A model generated the notes under the pieces. The model had not been told where the DNA came from. It made no database searches and was given only the letters and a program-made list of their open reading frames with translations. A DNA stretch of 51,926 nucleotides from Paracoccaceae bacterium (lineage in GTDB: Bacteria; Pseudomonadota; Alphaproteobacteria; Rhodobacterales; Rhodobacteraceae), in NCBI GenBank assembly GCA_902635985.1, contig CACPPZ010000008.1:1-51926 (forward strand), given 5' to 3'. A program made the translations under genes and the position numbers. Positions within the stretch are counted from its first letter, which is position 1. Every line of letters begins with the position of its first letter. Shown piece after piece: positions 29,353 through 39,077 of this stretch.

Positions 29353-30738
29353 ATGTATGCCATTCTAGTTTGGGTTTTTGTTAGTTTATCGTTTCCATTG
29401 GTATTGTTTGCTGAAACGCGTGTCCCATTAAATTCTAATGAAATAAGCCTTAGTTTTGCACCGGTTGTTAAGCGTGCTGCACCAGCAGTCGTAAACATAT
29501 ATGCGAAAAGACTTGTTAATCAAAGCACGTCTCCTTTTCAGAATGATCCCTTTTTCAGAAGATTCTTTCAAAATAGAATAAACCCTCAAAAAAGAGTGCA
29601 AAACTCGTTAGGATCTGGGGTCATTTTAACTGAGGATGGCTATGTGGTATCCAATTATCATGTGGTAGGGAATGCTTCTGAGATCAGAGTAGTTCTAAAT
29701 GATCGGCGGCAGTTCACAGCTTCAGTAGCTTTGGCGGATAAAAAAAATGATTTAGCGATCTTAATTTTGGAAAATGCGGAAAATATGCCTTTCCTCCCGC
29801 TTAGACAAGACGAAGCAATTGAAGTTGGTGAATTAGTTTTGGCAATAGGTAATCCTTTTGGAGTTGGGCAAACTGTTACTAGTGGTATTATCTCTGGTTT
29901 AGCTCGATCTGGAACTGCAGACGGTTCTGGCCGTGGCTATTACTTACAAACTGATGCAGCAATTAATCCTGGTAATTCTGGCGGTGCGCTCGTTGATATT
30001 AATGGATCGTTAGTTGGAATTAATACCTCTATTTTAACAAGATCTGGCGGTTCAAATGGTATTGGTTTCGCAATACCTGCTGCTTTTGTACGGGAGTTTT
30101 TGCGCCAAGCAAAAAGCGGAGTAAAAGAATTTGAACAGCCCTGGCTAGGTGTTTTTGGTCAAGCAATTACACCTGAATTAGCAGACGCGCTCCAATTAGA
30201 TGGTTTTGATGGAATGGTGATTTCAGCATTGCATGAGAAAAGCCCACTTCGTTTAGCGGGGTTGTCGATCGGTGACGTAGTGGTTTCAGTAGATAACTTT
30301 GCAGTAAATGGTCCAGCAGAGATGCTATATCGTTTAACCGTAGCTGGAATTGGATCACAGTCTAAACTTACGGTCTTAACTGCTGGGCAGAACCGTGATC
30401 TTTGGATTCAATTGTCGTCGGCGCCAAATGATCCAATTAGCAAGTTGAAACGCTTGCCGAAAACATCCCCACTCAGAGATTTAATTGTGAGAATAATAAA
30501 TCCTTTAGTACAACAAGAAATGGGATTAGGGTTAGACGCAAAGGGAATAGTAATCGTAGAGCCTGGGCCAAATGGTTCTCGTTTAGGTTTTAGAGCCGGT
30601 GATATAATTGAGGAAATTAACGGGGTCACCATAATTTCCGCTGAACAAATAGACGAATTAGTAAGAAGTAGTAATCGCTCTGGTCAATTTATTATTTCTC
30701 GTGATGGCCAGAGACTCATAATAAGATACCGAATATGA
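29353..30738 (+). CDS. Periplasmic DegP/DegQ-family serine protease (HtrA-like)
   Basis: The 461-residue protein has an N-terminal signal peptide (hydrophobic to about residue 19, LFAETR). Its trypsin-like domain holds the triad His103 (NYHVV), Asp133 (NDLAIL) and Ser209 (GNSGG), all intact. Two PDZ domains follow, roughly residues 265-350 and 380-461, each with a GxxxGDVV or AGDIIEEING-type segment. Such proteins degrade or hold misfolded envelope proteins. An FF-rich stretch at 68-72 resembles the Q-linker region of the family. The ATG lacks a strong ribosome-binding site. It overlaps the rarA start by four bases, so the two are likely coupled. Whether it is DegP or DegQ cannot be said. Confidence 0.9.
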   Translation: MYAILVWVFVSLSFPLVLFAETRVPLNSNEISLSFAPVVKRAAPAVVNIYAKRLVNQSTSPFQNDPFFRRFFQNRINPQKRVQNSLGSGVILTEDGYVVSNYHVVGNASEIRVVLNDRRQFTASVALADKKNDLAILILENAENMPFLPLRQDEAIEVGELVLAIGNPFGVGQTVTSGIISGLARSGTADGSGRGYYLQTDAAINPGNSGGALVDINGSLVGINTSILTRSGGSNGIGFAIPAAFVREFLRQAKSGVKEFEQPWLGVFGQAITPELADALQLDGFDGMVISALHEKSPLRLAGLSIGDVVVSVDNFAVNGPAEMLYRLTVAGIGSQSKLTVLTAGQNRDLWIQLSSAPNDPISKLKRLPKTSPLRDLIVRIINPLVQQEMGLGLDAKGIVIVEPGPNGSRLGFRAGDIIEEINGVTIISAEQIDELVRSSNRSGQFIISRDGQRLIIRYRI

Positions 30739-32060
30739 TGGATTTGTTTGACAAAGACGCGAAAGACGCGGTGGATAATATTTCCAAAAAAAATATCCCC
30801 CTCGCAGAAAAACTTCGACCAAAGATTTTGGATGAAGTAATCGGACAAGACAAGATCCTTGCGTCTGATGGCCAACTGAAGTCAATGGTTAAAAGTGGCC
30901 AATTATCGTCAATAATCTTCTGGGGCCCACCTGGGGTTGGAAAAACCACTCTTGCTCGCGTAATCGCAAATGAAGTTAGTGCTCACTATGAGGAGATAAG
31001 TGCTATTTTTTCAGGAGTTTCAGATCTAAAGAAATTACTGACTGCAGCAACTGTTAGGCATTCAAATGACTCAAAAACAATCTTATTCGTAGATGAAATT
31101 CATCGATTTAATAAATCCCAGCAGGATAGTTTTCTGCCCTATATGGAAAATGGAACTATTGTCCTTATCGGTGCAACAACTGAAAATCCATCTTTCGAAT
31201 TGAATTCAGCATTGTTATCGCGGTCTAATGTAATCATTCTAGAAAGACTTAACGCTGAAAACCTACGACAGATTTTTAATCGTGCACTAAGCTTTATGGA
31301 TAATGCACCTATTTTTTCAGATAAAGCAATTTCCCTACTAATCCAAATGTCCAATGGCGATGGACGGGCGTTGATAAATCTTTTGGAGCAGGTTTGGTCT
31401 TGGAAAGATCATGGCACTGTTGATGAGCATGACCTAAAAGCCAAACTTTCGCAAAGAGCGGCGAATTATGATAAAAAAGGCGATGAGCATTATAATCTAA
31501 TTTCTGCTCTGCACAAATCTGTTAGAGGGTCCGATCCAGACGCAGCTATTTATTGGTTGGCTAGAATGTTAGAGGGTGGTGAAGACCCGTCGTACATCTG
31601 TAGGCGCCTAGTGAGGATAGCTGCAGAGGATATTGGTCTTGCGGACCTCCATGCATCATCGATATGTATAGAGGCCTGGCAGTCATTTGAGAGGCTTGGA
31701 AGCCCTGAAGGTGATTTGTCTTTGGCGCGAGCAGTTTGCTATCTCGCACTTGCTCCAAAATCAAACGCTGTTTATACGGCATTCAGTACCGCTCGACAAT
31801 TAGCCAAAAAAACTGGGTCAATTCCGCCACCAAAACACATTCTTAACGCACCAACGGAACTGATGGAAAACAATGGCTATGGGGATGGATATATTTATGA
31901 CCATGATAGTGAAAACGCGTTTTCTGGGCAAAACTTTTTTCCAGACGAACTATCAGGAGAGGTCTTCTATAGTCCAGTTGAAAGAGGGTTTGAGCGTGAA
32001 CTTAAAAAAAGGCTCACCTATTTCGAAAAACTCAGATCAAAACGTGATGCAATTATGTGA
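30735..32060 (+). CDS. rarA: Replication-associated recombination protein A (RarA/MgsA AAA+ ATPase)
   Basis: The 441-residue ATPase has Walker A GPPGVGKT (64-71), Walker B ILFVDEIHRF (116-125), sensor-1 LIGATTENPSFELN, and the C-terminal clamp-loader-like domain with GGEDPSYICRRLVRIAAEDIG. RarA acts at stalled replication forks and binds SSB. The ATG overlaps the stop of the protease gene (ATGA); a second ATG follows at once. In many Rhodobacterales I recall a crcB gene next to rarA and rluC, but none is seen here. Confidence 0.95.
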   Translation: MMDLFDKDAKDAVDNISKKNIPLAEKLRPKILDEVIGQDKILASDGQLKSMVKSGQLSSIIFWGPPGVGKTTLARVIANEVSAHYEEISAIFSGVSDLKKLLTAATVRHSNDSKTILFVDEIHRFNKSQQDSFLPYMENGTIVLIGATTENPSFELNSALLSRSNVIILERLNAENLRQIFNRALSFMDNAPIFSDKAISLLIQMSNGDGRALINLLEQVWSWKDHGTVDEHDLKAKLSQRAANYDKKGDEHYNLISALHKSVRGSDPDAAIYWLARMLEGGEDPSYICRRLVRIAAEDIGLADLHASSICIEAWQSFERLGSPEGDLSLARAVCYLALAPKSNAVYTAFSTARQLAKKTGSIPPPKHILNAPTELMENNGYGDGYIYDHDSENAFSGQNFFPDELSGEVFYSPVERGFERELKKRLTYFEKLRSKRDAIM

Positions 32061-32151
32061 TATTGACATTATTCCCTCTGAAACACGCAAAGTCGTGCGC
32101 AATCTTGCCCTAATAGTCTGAGCGTCATTAAACTCGGTTAGGATAATTTTT

Positions 32152-33183
32152 ATGAGTGCTAAAATATTAGAAGTTTCGGCATCCGATGACGATCAGCGGT
32201 TGGATCGATGGTTGAGGCGTAGTTTCCCGCAGCTTACTCAGGGTCGAATTGAGAAAATGTGTCGAAAGGGCGAGCTGAGAATAGATGGCAGTCGTTGTAA
32301 AGCCTCAAGCCGTTTGAAGGTCGGGCAAGCAGTAAGAATTCCACCGTTAACTAATTTAGAAGCAAGGCATCCAAAACTTAGTAAGCCGCTGAATGCAGAT
32401 GATGCTAAGGCAATAATGAATACGGTTATTTACCGCGATGATTATCTTATAGCATTAAATAAACCTCCAGGAATTGCCACTCAGGGAGGTAGTAAGCAAG
32501 TAAAGCATATAGATGGGCTAACTGAGGCATTAAAATTTGGAATGGATGAGAAGCCAAGATTGGTGCACCGGTTGGATAAAGAAACTTCGGGCGTTTTGCT
32601 GTTGGCTCGAACTAGAAAGGTTGCTCAGCATTTGTCGAATGCTTTTCAGCAGAAGAAGACACGTAAAATTTACTGGGCTGCTGTAGCGGGTGTACCGGCC
32701 CCACGCTTAGGAACAATTAACTATGGACTAGTAAAGTCCACTGACAAAGATTTTGAAAAAATGCGATGTGTGCATCCGGGTGATGTAAAAAAGATAGATG
32801 CAGCCAAGCACGCAGAAACTGACTATATGGTTTTGACACAACTTGCTAAACGCGGTTCGTGGTTGGCAATGGTTCCAGTAACAGGTCGAACACATCAACT
32901 CAGGGCCCATATTGCTGAATTAGGTCATCCGATTATTGGAGATAAAAAATATGGGAGTATGAACCAGCAAAATTTAGGCGATGGATGGGGTGCTAAACTT
33001 GGAGGTGAGCTCAGTGACGATTTACATCTTCATGCTCGTTATTTAAAACTAGAACACCCCATTACAAAAAAACCTCTGGAATTAGTTGCTGATTTGCCCC
33101 CTCATATGGCACACACATGGAAAACATTTGAGTGGAGTAGTAAAGACTTCTCTAATGATCCATTTTTAGATTTCTTGGAATGA
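32152..33183 (+). CDS. RluC/RluD-family 23S rRNA pseudouridine synthase
   Basis: The 343-residue enzyme has an N-terminal S4 RNA-binding domain (about residues 15-65, LDRWLRRSFPQLTQGRIEKM) and a pseudouridine synthase domain with HRLDKETSG, where Asp142 is the catalytic residue, plus the downstream VTGRTHQLRAH motif. It isomerises specific uridines in large-subunit rRNA; similarity in layout suggests RluC, but the target positions cannot be read from sequence. It starts 91 bases after rarA. It ends 55 bases before the ATP12-like gene. Confidence 0.92.
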   Translation: MSAKILEVSASDDDQRLDRWLRRSFPQLTQGRIEKMCRKGELRIDGSRCKASSRLKVGQAVRIPPLTNLEARHPKLSKPLNADDAKAIMNTVIYRDDYLIALNKPPGIATQGGSKQVKHIDGLTEALKFGMDEKPRLVHRLDKETSGVLLLARTRKVAQHLSNAFQQKKTRKIYWAAVAGVPAPRLGTINYGLVKSTDKDFEKMRCVHPGDVKKIDAAKHAETDYMVLTQLAKRGSWLAMVPVTGRTHQLRAHIAELGHPIIGDKKYGSMNQQNLGDGWGAKLGGELSDDLHLHARYLKLEHPITKKPLELVADLPPHMAHTWKTFEWSSKDFSNDPFLDFLE

Positions 33184-33238
33184 CTATGTGGGTAGTCACG
33201 AGTATTTACAAATGCTTTGTCCTTAGATTGGAAATGTA

Positions 33239-33946
33239 ATGAGTGAATGGAAGATTAAGCGCACGTGGGAAACCGTTGAAGTGCAGCAAAATGAAGCTGG
33301 CTTTTTGCTGACGCTAGATGATCGACCAATCGTCACACCCGCTAAAAATCCTCTTTTGTTACCGTCTAATGCTTTAGCAACTAGGGTAGCAAATGAGTGG
33401 AAAGAGCAAGATAATGAAGTTATTCCTGCAAAAATGCCTTTTACTAGATTATCCAATTCAGCTTTAGACAAAGTCTCAGTACAATTTAAGGAAGTTGCAG
33501 ACATTTTGTCTGAATTTGGTGAAACTGATCTGTTTTACTACAGAGCTTCTAGTCCGGCTGAGTTGGTTGAAAGGCAAAAGAATTCTTGGGATCCGTTTTT
33601 AGACTGGGTAAATAAGTCTATGAATGTGCGAATGAATGTATCTTCTGGTGTTATGTTCATAGATCAAGATGATGATGAAATGCTTAAATTAAAAGCCCCA
33701 ATTTTCAATATGACACCCTTTCAGCTCACTGGTTTTCATGAAATTGTTACAATTTCTGGCAGTTTGATAGGCGCTTATGCCTTCGTTGAAAAAGCATTTA
33801 CGGCTGACCAAGTGTGGTCGGCATCACGGATAGATGAAGAATGGCAGATAGAGCAATGGGGCAGTGATGAAGAAGCGATGACCACTTCTGAAAAAAAACA
33901 CCATGATTTCAAAATTGGGTGTGAATTCTTTCAATTATCCAGTTAA
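33239..33946 (+). CDS. ATP12-family F1-ATPase assembly chaperone
   Basis: The 235-residue soluble protein has the ATP12 pattern: an N-terminal beta domain with LDDRPIVTPAKNPLLLPS, then the helical domain with the near-invariant ETDLFYYRA motif and WDPFLDWV. In mitochondria ATP12 binds the F1 alpha subunit before assembly, and alphaproteobacterial homologues are thought to do the same. No signal peptide. It lies downstream of the pseudouridine synthase in the same direction and may share its transcript. Confidence 0.9.
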   Translation: MSEWKIKRTWETVEVQQNEAGFLLTLDDRPIVTPAKNPLLLPSNALATRVANEWKEQDNEVIPAKMPFTRLSNSALDKVSVQFKEVADILSEFGETDLFYYRASSPAELVERQKNSWDPFLDWVNKSMNVRMNVSSGVMFIDQDDDEMLKLKAPIFNMTPFQLTGFHEIVTISGSLIGAYAFVEKAFTADQVWSASRIDEEWQIEQWGSDEEAMTTSEKKHHDFKIGCEFFQLSS

Positions 33947-34014
33947 AAGCACGCTTTTCCCCCAAAATGATAAAAAAAATTGAAAATTATGAATATATTA
34001 CCATTTGTGACCTT

Positions 34015-34119
34015 GACCTTTTAGGTCCACTTAGGACAAACTCCCCGCACTTGGTTGACTGGGTACTTGCAAGTTATGTTAATGCCCCTGGTCAATGTTT
34101 TTAATGCCCTTATAAAGGG
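34015..34119 (+). promoter_or_regulatory. Repeat-rich regulatory region upstream of aapJ
   Basis: The 193-base gap before aapJ holds two overlapping dyads, GACCT-TTT-AGGTC (34015-34027) and GTCC-ACTTA-GGAC (34025-34037), which cannot form together. A 9-base direct repeat TTAATGCCC (34079-34087 and 34101-34109) has its copies 22 bases apart, about two helical turns, and a CCCTT-ATA-AAGGG dyad (34107-34119) follows. Weak -35-like elements occur (TTGACT at 34055) but no convincing -10. The pattern suggests operators for nitrogen or amino-acid control; the regulator is unknown. Confidence 0.4.
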
Positions 34120-34139
34120 AAATTTAGGAAGAGGTAACA

Positions 34140-35156
34140 ATGAAAACTTCATTTATTCTTGGAGCAGTGACTGTAGCTGGTCTTACTGCTGGTGCTGCTT
34201 TCGCAGGCACACTCGATGATGTTAAAGCACGAGGCAAATTGAATTGCGGCGTTTCAACTGGGGTTCCAGGTTTTGCAGAGCCTGATGCAAACGGTGTTTG
34301 GCAAGGCTTTGACGTAGCTGTATGTCGAGCAGTTGCGGCAGCAGTTCTTAACGATTCTGACGCTATCGAATTTGTTCCAACCACAGGTAAAACTCGTTTT
34401 ACAGCGTTGGCTTCAGGTGAGATTGACATGTTGGCACGAAATACAACTTGGACTTTTAGCCGTGATGTTGATCTTAAATTCGAATTCGTTGGTGTGAACT
34501 ATTACGATGGTCAGGGCTTTATGGCTAAAGCTGATCTTGGCGTAAGCTCAGCGACTGAGTTAGACGGCGCAACAGTTTGTATCCAAACTGGTACAACAAC
34601 TGAGCTAAACTTGGCTGACTTTTTCCGTTCCAACAACATGAGTTATGAAGCTGTTCCAGTAGAAACAGGTTCAGAAGCTGTAACTAACTATATGGCTGGT
34701 GCATGTGATGTTTTCACAACTGACAGGTCTGCTCTAGCCGCACGACGAGCGAATATGGAAAACCCTAACGAGCACGTTGTGCTTCCAGAAATCGTATCAA
34801 AAGAACCATTAGGTCCTCTTGTTCGTCATGGTGACAACAATTGGGGTGACGTAGTTCGTTGGACTTTGAACGCACTTATTACGGCGGAAGAATTAGGCGT
34901 TACAGCTGCTAATGTAGCTGAGATGGCTAAAGGAACAAAAATTCCTGAGATGAATCGTTTGCTAGGGTCTGAAGGAAATCTTGGTGAAATGCTAGGTTTA
35001 GACGCTGATTGGGCTCATCGCGCAATCGCAGTATCCGGTAATTATGGTGAAATCTTCGAAAATAATATCGGCGCCAGCACTATTATTGGGTTGGCACGTG
35101 GTGTTAACGCAAAGTGGACAGACGGGGGTTTGATTTATTCACCTCCTTTCCGTTAA
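34140..35156 (+). CDS. aapJ: General L-amino acid ABC transporter, periplasmic binding protein
   Basis: The 338-residue precursor has a clear signal peptide, cleaved probably after Ala22 (AGAAFA/GTLDD). The mature part has the AapJ/BztA features KLNCGVSTGVPGFAEPDANG, WQGFDVAVCRAVAAAVL and AGACDVFTTDRSALAARR. It captures many L-amino acids in the periplasm for AapQMP. It is larger than ordinary polar amino-acid binding proteins, as in the Aap/Bzt family. GGAAGAGG precedes the ATG. A hairpin follows at 35173-35199, consistent with higher expression of the binding protein than of the membrane genes. Confidence 0.95.
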   Translation: MKTSFILGAVTVAGLTAGAAFAGTLDDVKARGKLNCGVSTGVPGFAEPDANGVWQGFDVAVCRAVAAAVLNDSDAIEFVPTTGKTRFTALASGEIDMLARNTTWTFSRDVDLKFEFVGVNYYDGQGFMAKADLGVSSATELDGATVCIQTGTTTELNLADFFRSNNMSYEAVPVETGSEAVTNYMAGACDVFTTDRSALAARRANMENPNEHVVLPEIVSKEPLGPLVRHGDNNWGDVVRWTLNALITAEELGVTAANVAEMAKGTKIPEMNRLLGSEGNLGEMLGLDADWAHRAIAVSGNYGEIFENNIGASTIIGLARGVNAKWTDGGLIYSPPFR

Positions 35157-35172
35157 ACCCATAATATAACAA

Positions 35173-35199
35173 CAAAGGGCGCACCACGTGCGCCCTTTG
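35173..35199 (+). terminator. Hairpin attenuator between aapJ and aapQ
   Basis: A perfect 12-base stem, CAAAGGGCGCAC and GTGCGCCCTTTG, with a 3-base loop is followed by CTTTTC. It begins 17 bases after aapJ. It could end most transcripts after the binding-protein gene or protect the aapJ mRNA 3' end, a common arrangement in ABC transporter operons. Confidence 0.75.
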
Positions 35200-35267
35200 C
35201 TTTTCAAGATTGCTTCAAAAAATCTATCTTGCCTAAAATTTTTTAGCGTCCCAAGGTTCAGTGTCGT

Positions 35268-36482
35268 ATGAGTACATCCCAAATATCAAGGCGAGATAAT
35301 TTTCAGTTATCAATGCTACTGAATGACAAGCGGTACAGGTCTTACACCTTCCAATTTTTTGCCCTGATCATTCTTATTTGCATCATGGCTTATTTGGGCA
35401 AAAACCTTTTAGAAAACTTAGCAGCAGCTGGACTTAATATTTCCTATAGCTTTTTGGGCGAAGCGTCTGGTTATGACATTAATCAACGCCTCATTGAGTA
35501 CAATAGTCAATCGACCCATCTCAGAGCAGCATTCGTAGGTGTTTTAAATACCCTCCTTGTAGCCTTTTTAGGTTGTATCATGGCGACCATTTTTGGCGTG
35601 ACTGCTGGTATTTTGCGTCTGTCCAATAATTGGATCGTTGCTAAGTTGATGATGATTTATGTTGAGATATTCAGAAATGTGCCCGTTCTTATATGGATTC
35701 TGATAATTCACTCAGTTTTTCTGACAATATTACCTCAGCCTAAGGCATTTAGAGGCGAAAATCCTGAGGCTAGCATGCTTTGGGATGCATTTGCTTTTAC
35801 GGGGCGAGGAATTTATATACCTAAGCCAGTTTTTTATGACGGTTCTTTGATAGTTATTGCCACTTTTATACTTTCAATAATTGGGGTTTTCGCATTTCGA
35901 AATTATTCGCGCAAAAAGCTTTACGATACTGGACAACTAATTGAAACTAGATGGACTAGTGTGGTTATATTCTTCGTACCAACTTTACTTGTATACTTTG
36001 TGATGGGTAATCCTATCGGTCTTGAATATCCTGAATTGAAGGGTTTTAATTTTAAAGGAGGAATATACGCGCGCGGCTCGTTGATCTCCCTTTGGTTTGC
36101 CTTGTCCATATATACAGGGGCCTTTATTGCAGAAGTTGTGAGGGCTGGGATTCAATCTGTTAATCAAGGTCAAAGTGAGGCTGCTGGCGCACTTGGTTTG
36201 AGATCTAATTTGGTCATGAACTTGGTAATTTTACCTCAGGCCTTACGAGTGATTGTTCCACCACTGATTTCATTCTATCTAAACATCACCAAAAATAGCT
36301 CTTTAGCTCTAGCCGTCGGTTATATGGATATCACAGGTACACTTGGTGGTATTACACTGAATCAAACTGGACGAGCTATCGAAGCTGTTTTATTATTAAT
36401 GTTGTTCTATCTCGTCATAAGCCTATCTATTTCTGCGATTATGAATGTCTACAACCGAAGCATCATGCTCAAGGAAAGATAA
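35268..36482 (+). CDS. aapQ: General L-amino acid ABC transporter, permease AapQ
   Basis: The 404-residue inner-membrane protein has several hydrophobic segments. The C-terminal permease domain has the EAA-type loop, here QSEAAGALGLRSNLVMNLVILPQALRVIVPPLI (span 36170-36270). The long N-terminal half and the large insertion after the first permease helices (EIFRNVPVLIWILIIHSVF then IPKPVFYDGS) are characteristic of AapQ/BztB rather than ordinary HisM-type permeases. It pairs with AapM to form the channel. aapM begins two bases after its stop. Confidence 0.94.
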   Translation: MSTSQISRRDNFQLSMLLNDKRYRSYTFQFFALIILICIMAYLGKNLLENLAAAGLNISYSFLGEASGYDINQRLIEYNSQSTHLRAAFVGVLNTLLVAFLGCIMATIFGVTAGILRLSNNWIVAKLMMIYVEIFRNVPVLIWILIIHSVFLTILPQPKAFRGENPEASMLWDAFAFTGRGIYIPKPVFYDGSLIVIATFILSIIGVFAFRNYSRKKLYDTGQLIETRWTSVVIFFVPTLLVYFVMGNPIGLEYPELKGFNFKGGIYARGSLISLWFALSIYTGAFIAEVVRAGIQSVNQGQSEAAGALGLRSNLVMNLVILPQALRVIVPPLISFYLNITKNSSLALAVGYMDITGTLGGITLNQTGRAIEAVLLLMLFYLVISLSISAIMNVYNRSIMLKER

Positions 36483-36484
36483 CA

Positions 36485-37771
36485 ATGTCTGATAACCGTA
36501 ATTCTTTTGTTCGACATGAAATGCTTTCGGAGCGAGCCCCACCAGTTGGGGAACGAGGCGTTTTAAAGTGGGCGCGGGAAAACTTATTTTCGTCTGTTTT
36601 TAATACAATTATGACAATTGTTTCAGTTTGGGTTATTTATTCTATTGCAGTGGGTGTTGCTCCTTGGTTCTTTAATGGTGTTTGGAATGCAGAGACAACA
36701 CGAGAGTGTTATGAAATTTTGGATGGAGTTAATGGTGCCTGTTTTGCAGTACTGCGAGAAAGGTTTCCGCAGCTGATTTATGGTTTTACGTATCCTTCTT
36801 CAGAATATTGGAGACCAAACTTAGCCACGGTTTTGCTATTGGTAGCCCTAGCCCCAGTACTATTTCGCCGCCTGCCGAAGGGACTTTTGGTTTTCACGGT
36901 TATATACCCTTTCTTGGCATATTGGTTGATTTGGGGGGGATCTATACTCATACCAACCGTTGCTTTCGTCGGTTGTTTTATTGGCGTGGCTTGTTACAAG
37001 AAGTTTTCTTCTGGAGCTTTTGTAACTGCGATAACACTAAGTCTAATTTCAGCTTATCTTTGTTGGTTTTTGGGTGGCTATCTTATATCGTGGAATGATG
37101 CTTTTTTGTCTTTAGAAATAGTTCCATCCCGGGATATGGGCGGTTTTATGCTAAACCTTCTATTAGGGACCATAGCTGTGAGCTTGTCTATTCCGCTTGG
37201 AATTGCATTGGCTCTAGGTCGTCAATCAAATATGCCGATAATAAAGTGGATTTGCGTCGTTTTTATTGAATTCATTCGTGGAGTCCCGCTGATAACATTA
37301 CTATTTGTAGCAAACGTCATTCTAGCTTTTTTCTTTCCGCCGGAAACAAGTATCGATTTGATTTTGCGCGTGATTATTATGATGACTTTTTTTAATTCAG
37401 CTTATATCGCCGAAGTTGTGCGTGGGGGTTTAGCAGCACTACCATCTGGGCAATACGAAGCAGCTAATAGCCTTGGCTTGGACTACAGCCAATCAATGCG
37501 TTTTATTATTTTACCGCAAGCATTAAAGATTTCAATTCCTGGAATAGTTAATGTTTCAGTCGGTATGCTAAAAGATACGACTTTAGTTTCAATTATTTCT
37601 ATGTTTGATTTAGTTGGAATGATAAGGGGCCCAATTTTATCATCTACCGATTGGAATGGTGTCTATTGGGAGTTATTTGGTGCAGCTGCCGCAATCTTTT
37701 TTGTGGTATGTTTCACTGTGTCAAAGTATTCACAGTGGCTAGAACGTCAACTCGAAACAGGTAAACATTAG
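36485..37771 (+). CDS. aapM: General L-amino acid ABC transporter, permease AapM
   Basis: The 428-residue membrane protein has an N-terminal hydrophobic block, a periplasmic or loop region containing paired cysteines (TRECYEILDGVNGACFAV), and a C-terminal permease domain with the EAA loop LPSGQYEAANSLGLDYSQSM and ILPQALKISIPGIVN. Length and layout match AapM/BztC. It is almost contiguous with aapQ (2 bases) and is followed by aapP after 15 bases. Confidence 0.94.
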   Translation: MSDNRNSFVRHEMLSERAPPVGERGVLKWARENLFSSVFNTIMTIVSVWVIYSIAVGVAPWFFNGVWNAETTRECYEILDGVNGACFAVLRERFPQLIYGFTYPSSEYWRPNLATVLLLVALAPVLFRRLPKGLLVFTVIYPFLAYWLIWGGSILIPTVAFVGCFIGVACYKKFSSGAFVTAITLSLISAYLCWFLGGYLISWNDAFLSLEIVPSRDMGGFMLNLLLGTIAVSLSIPLGIALALGRQSNMPIIKWICVVFIEFIRGVPLITLLFVANVILAFFFPPETSIDLILRVIIMMTFFNSAYIAEVVRGGLAALPSGQYEAANSLGLDYSQSMRFIILPQALKISIPGIVNVSVGMLKDTTLVSIISMFDLVGMIRGPILSSTDWNGVYWELFGAAAAIFFVVCFTVSKYSQWLERQLETGKH

Positions 37772-37786
37772 GAAGAGGCCAGTTTA

Positions 37787-38554
37787 ATGACTGATAAGTT
37801 AAAACTTGAAGTTTCTGATGAAATTGCAATTAAAATTCAGAGCATGAATAAGTGGTTTGGCTCTTTTCATGTTTTGCGTGATATTGACCTAACCGTGAAC
37901 AGAGGTGAACGCATTGTTGTGTGTGGTCCCTCCGGTTCTGGGAAATCAACCCTTATTCGATGTATTAATGCCCTTGAGGAGCACCAGAGTGGTCAAATCA
38001 TTGTGGATGGTACCGAACTTACATCCGATATAAAAAATATTGATAAAATTAGATCTGAAGTAGGAATGTGCTTCCAACATTTTAATCTATTCCCGCATTT
38101 AAGTATTTTAGAAAACTGTACTTTAGCACCTATTTGGGTAAGAAAAATTCCGAAAAAAGAAGCTGAAGAAACAGCAATGCACTTTTTAGAAAAAGTGAAA
38201 ATTCCGGAGCAAGCTGATAAGTATCCGGGGCAGTTGTCCGGTGGACAACAGCAGCGCGTTGCGATTGCACGATCACTTTGTATGCGACCCAGAATTATGC
38301 TTTTTGATGAGCCTACGTCTGCTCTTGATCCTGAGATGATTAAAGAAGTGCTTGATACGATGATTGAGCTGGCAGAAGACGGCATGACAATGATTTGTGT
38401 TACTCATGAGATGGGATTTGCCCGTCAGGTTGCTAACCGAGTTATTTTTATGGATGACGGACAGATCGTAGAGCAAAATGAGCCTGAGCAATTTTTCAAT
38501 AATCCTCAGTCCGATCGCACAAAATTATTTTTAAGTCAGATTCTAGGCCACTAA
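37787..38554 (+). CDS. aapP: General L-amino acid ABC transporter, ATP-binding protein
   Basis: This 255-residue ABC ATPase has Walker [10 protein letters not shown] (residues 47-55), signature [15 protein letters not shown], Walker [13 protein letters not shown] and the switch histidine in [10 protein letters not shown]. It energises uptake through AapQM. AGGAAGAGG precedes the ATG. It ends the operon, and the next genes are on the other strand 40 bases away with no obvious terminator between. Confidence 0.96.
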   Translation: MTDKLKLEVSDEIAIKIQSMNKWFGSFHVLRDIDLTVNRGERIVVCGPSGSGKSTLIRCINALEEHQSGQIIVDGTELTSDIKNIDKIRSEVGMCFQHFNLFPHLSILENCTLAPIWVRKIPKKEAEETAMHFLEKVKIPEQADKYPGQLSGGQQQRVAIARSLCMRPRIMLFDEPTSALDPEMIKEVLDTMIELAEDGMTMICVTHEMGFARQVANRVIFMDDGQIVEQNEPEQFFNNPQSDRTKLFLSQILGH

Positions 38555-38594
38555 GCTAAAGGTTTTATTCCCATTCTTTTTATATCGAACTAGC

Positions 38595-39077
38595 TTATAA
38601 TTGCCGAGGTGTAATAAAATCGACGAATTTCGCACTGTCTGATTTTATTTTGCTCCACTGGCCTACGTTGAAATCTATAACCAAAGTAGAGGCAGCTGGG
38701 AAATCTATGAAGTGTGCGTACTTCTCATCATGTTGTATTAACTCATATGCCAATTCACTTATTCCTGGATTGTGCCCCAATAAAATTACTGTACTCGAAA
38801 GAAGCTTTTGAAGCATTGATTTCATATGGTTAGCGTCGGCTAAGTATAAAGACTTTTCGAAGGTTGGTACGCATTCTAAAAGTAAGCCGTTAAAAGTTTC
38901 TCTGGTTCGTGTGGAAGTAGACGAGATAACTTGATCAGGTATATATTTTTTTTCTTTTAACCATAAACCAATTTTTTTTGCATCTCGAATACCCGAAGCA
39001 CTCAGTGGACGTTCATGGTCATCAATATTTATATGCCATCCAGCTTCAGCATGACGCATTAGTATGAGCCGTTTCAT
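38595..39077 (-). CDS. SixA-like histidine phosphatase family protein
   Basis: The 160-residue protein has the branch-2-free, short histidine-phosphatase pattern: LMRHAEAGW near the N-terminus, with His9 as the expected phospho-acceptor, a central arginine segment STRTRETF, and the second catalytic histidine in LLGHNPGISEL. SixA in E. coli dephosphorylates phosphohistidine on the ArcB or NPr protein; the partner here is unknown. It overlaps the upstream ferredoxin-like gene by four bases (ATGA), so the two are probably translated together. Confidence 0.85.
   Translation of the reverse strand: MKRLILMRHAEAGWHINIDDHERPLSASGIRDAKKIGLWLKEKKYIPDQVISSTSTRTRETFNGLLLECVPTFEKSLYLADANHMKSMLQKLLSSTVILLGHNPGISELAYELIQHDEKYAHFIDFPAASTLVIDFNVGQWSKIKSDSAKFVDFITPRQL

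Noticed and set aside
31873-32121. Possible small gene between rarA and rluC (crcB position)
   Set aside because: The frame lies mostly inside rarA and its product has no CrcB-like membrane segments.
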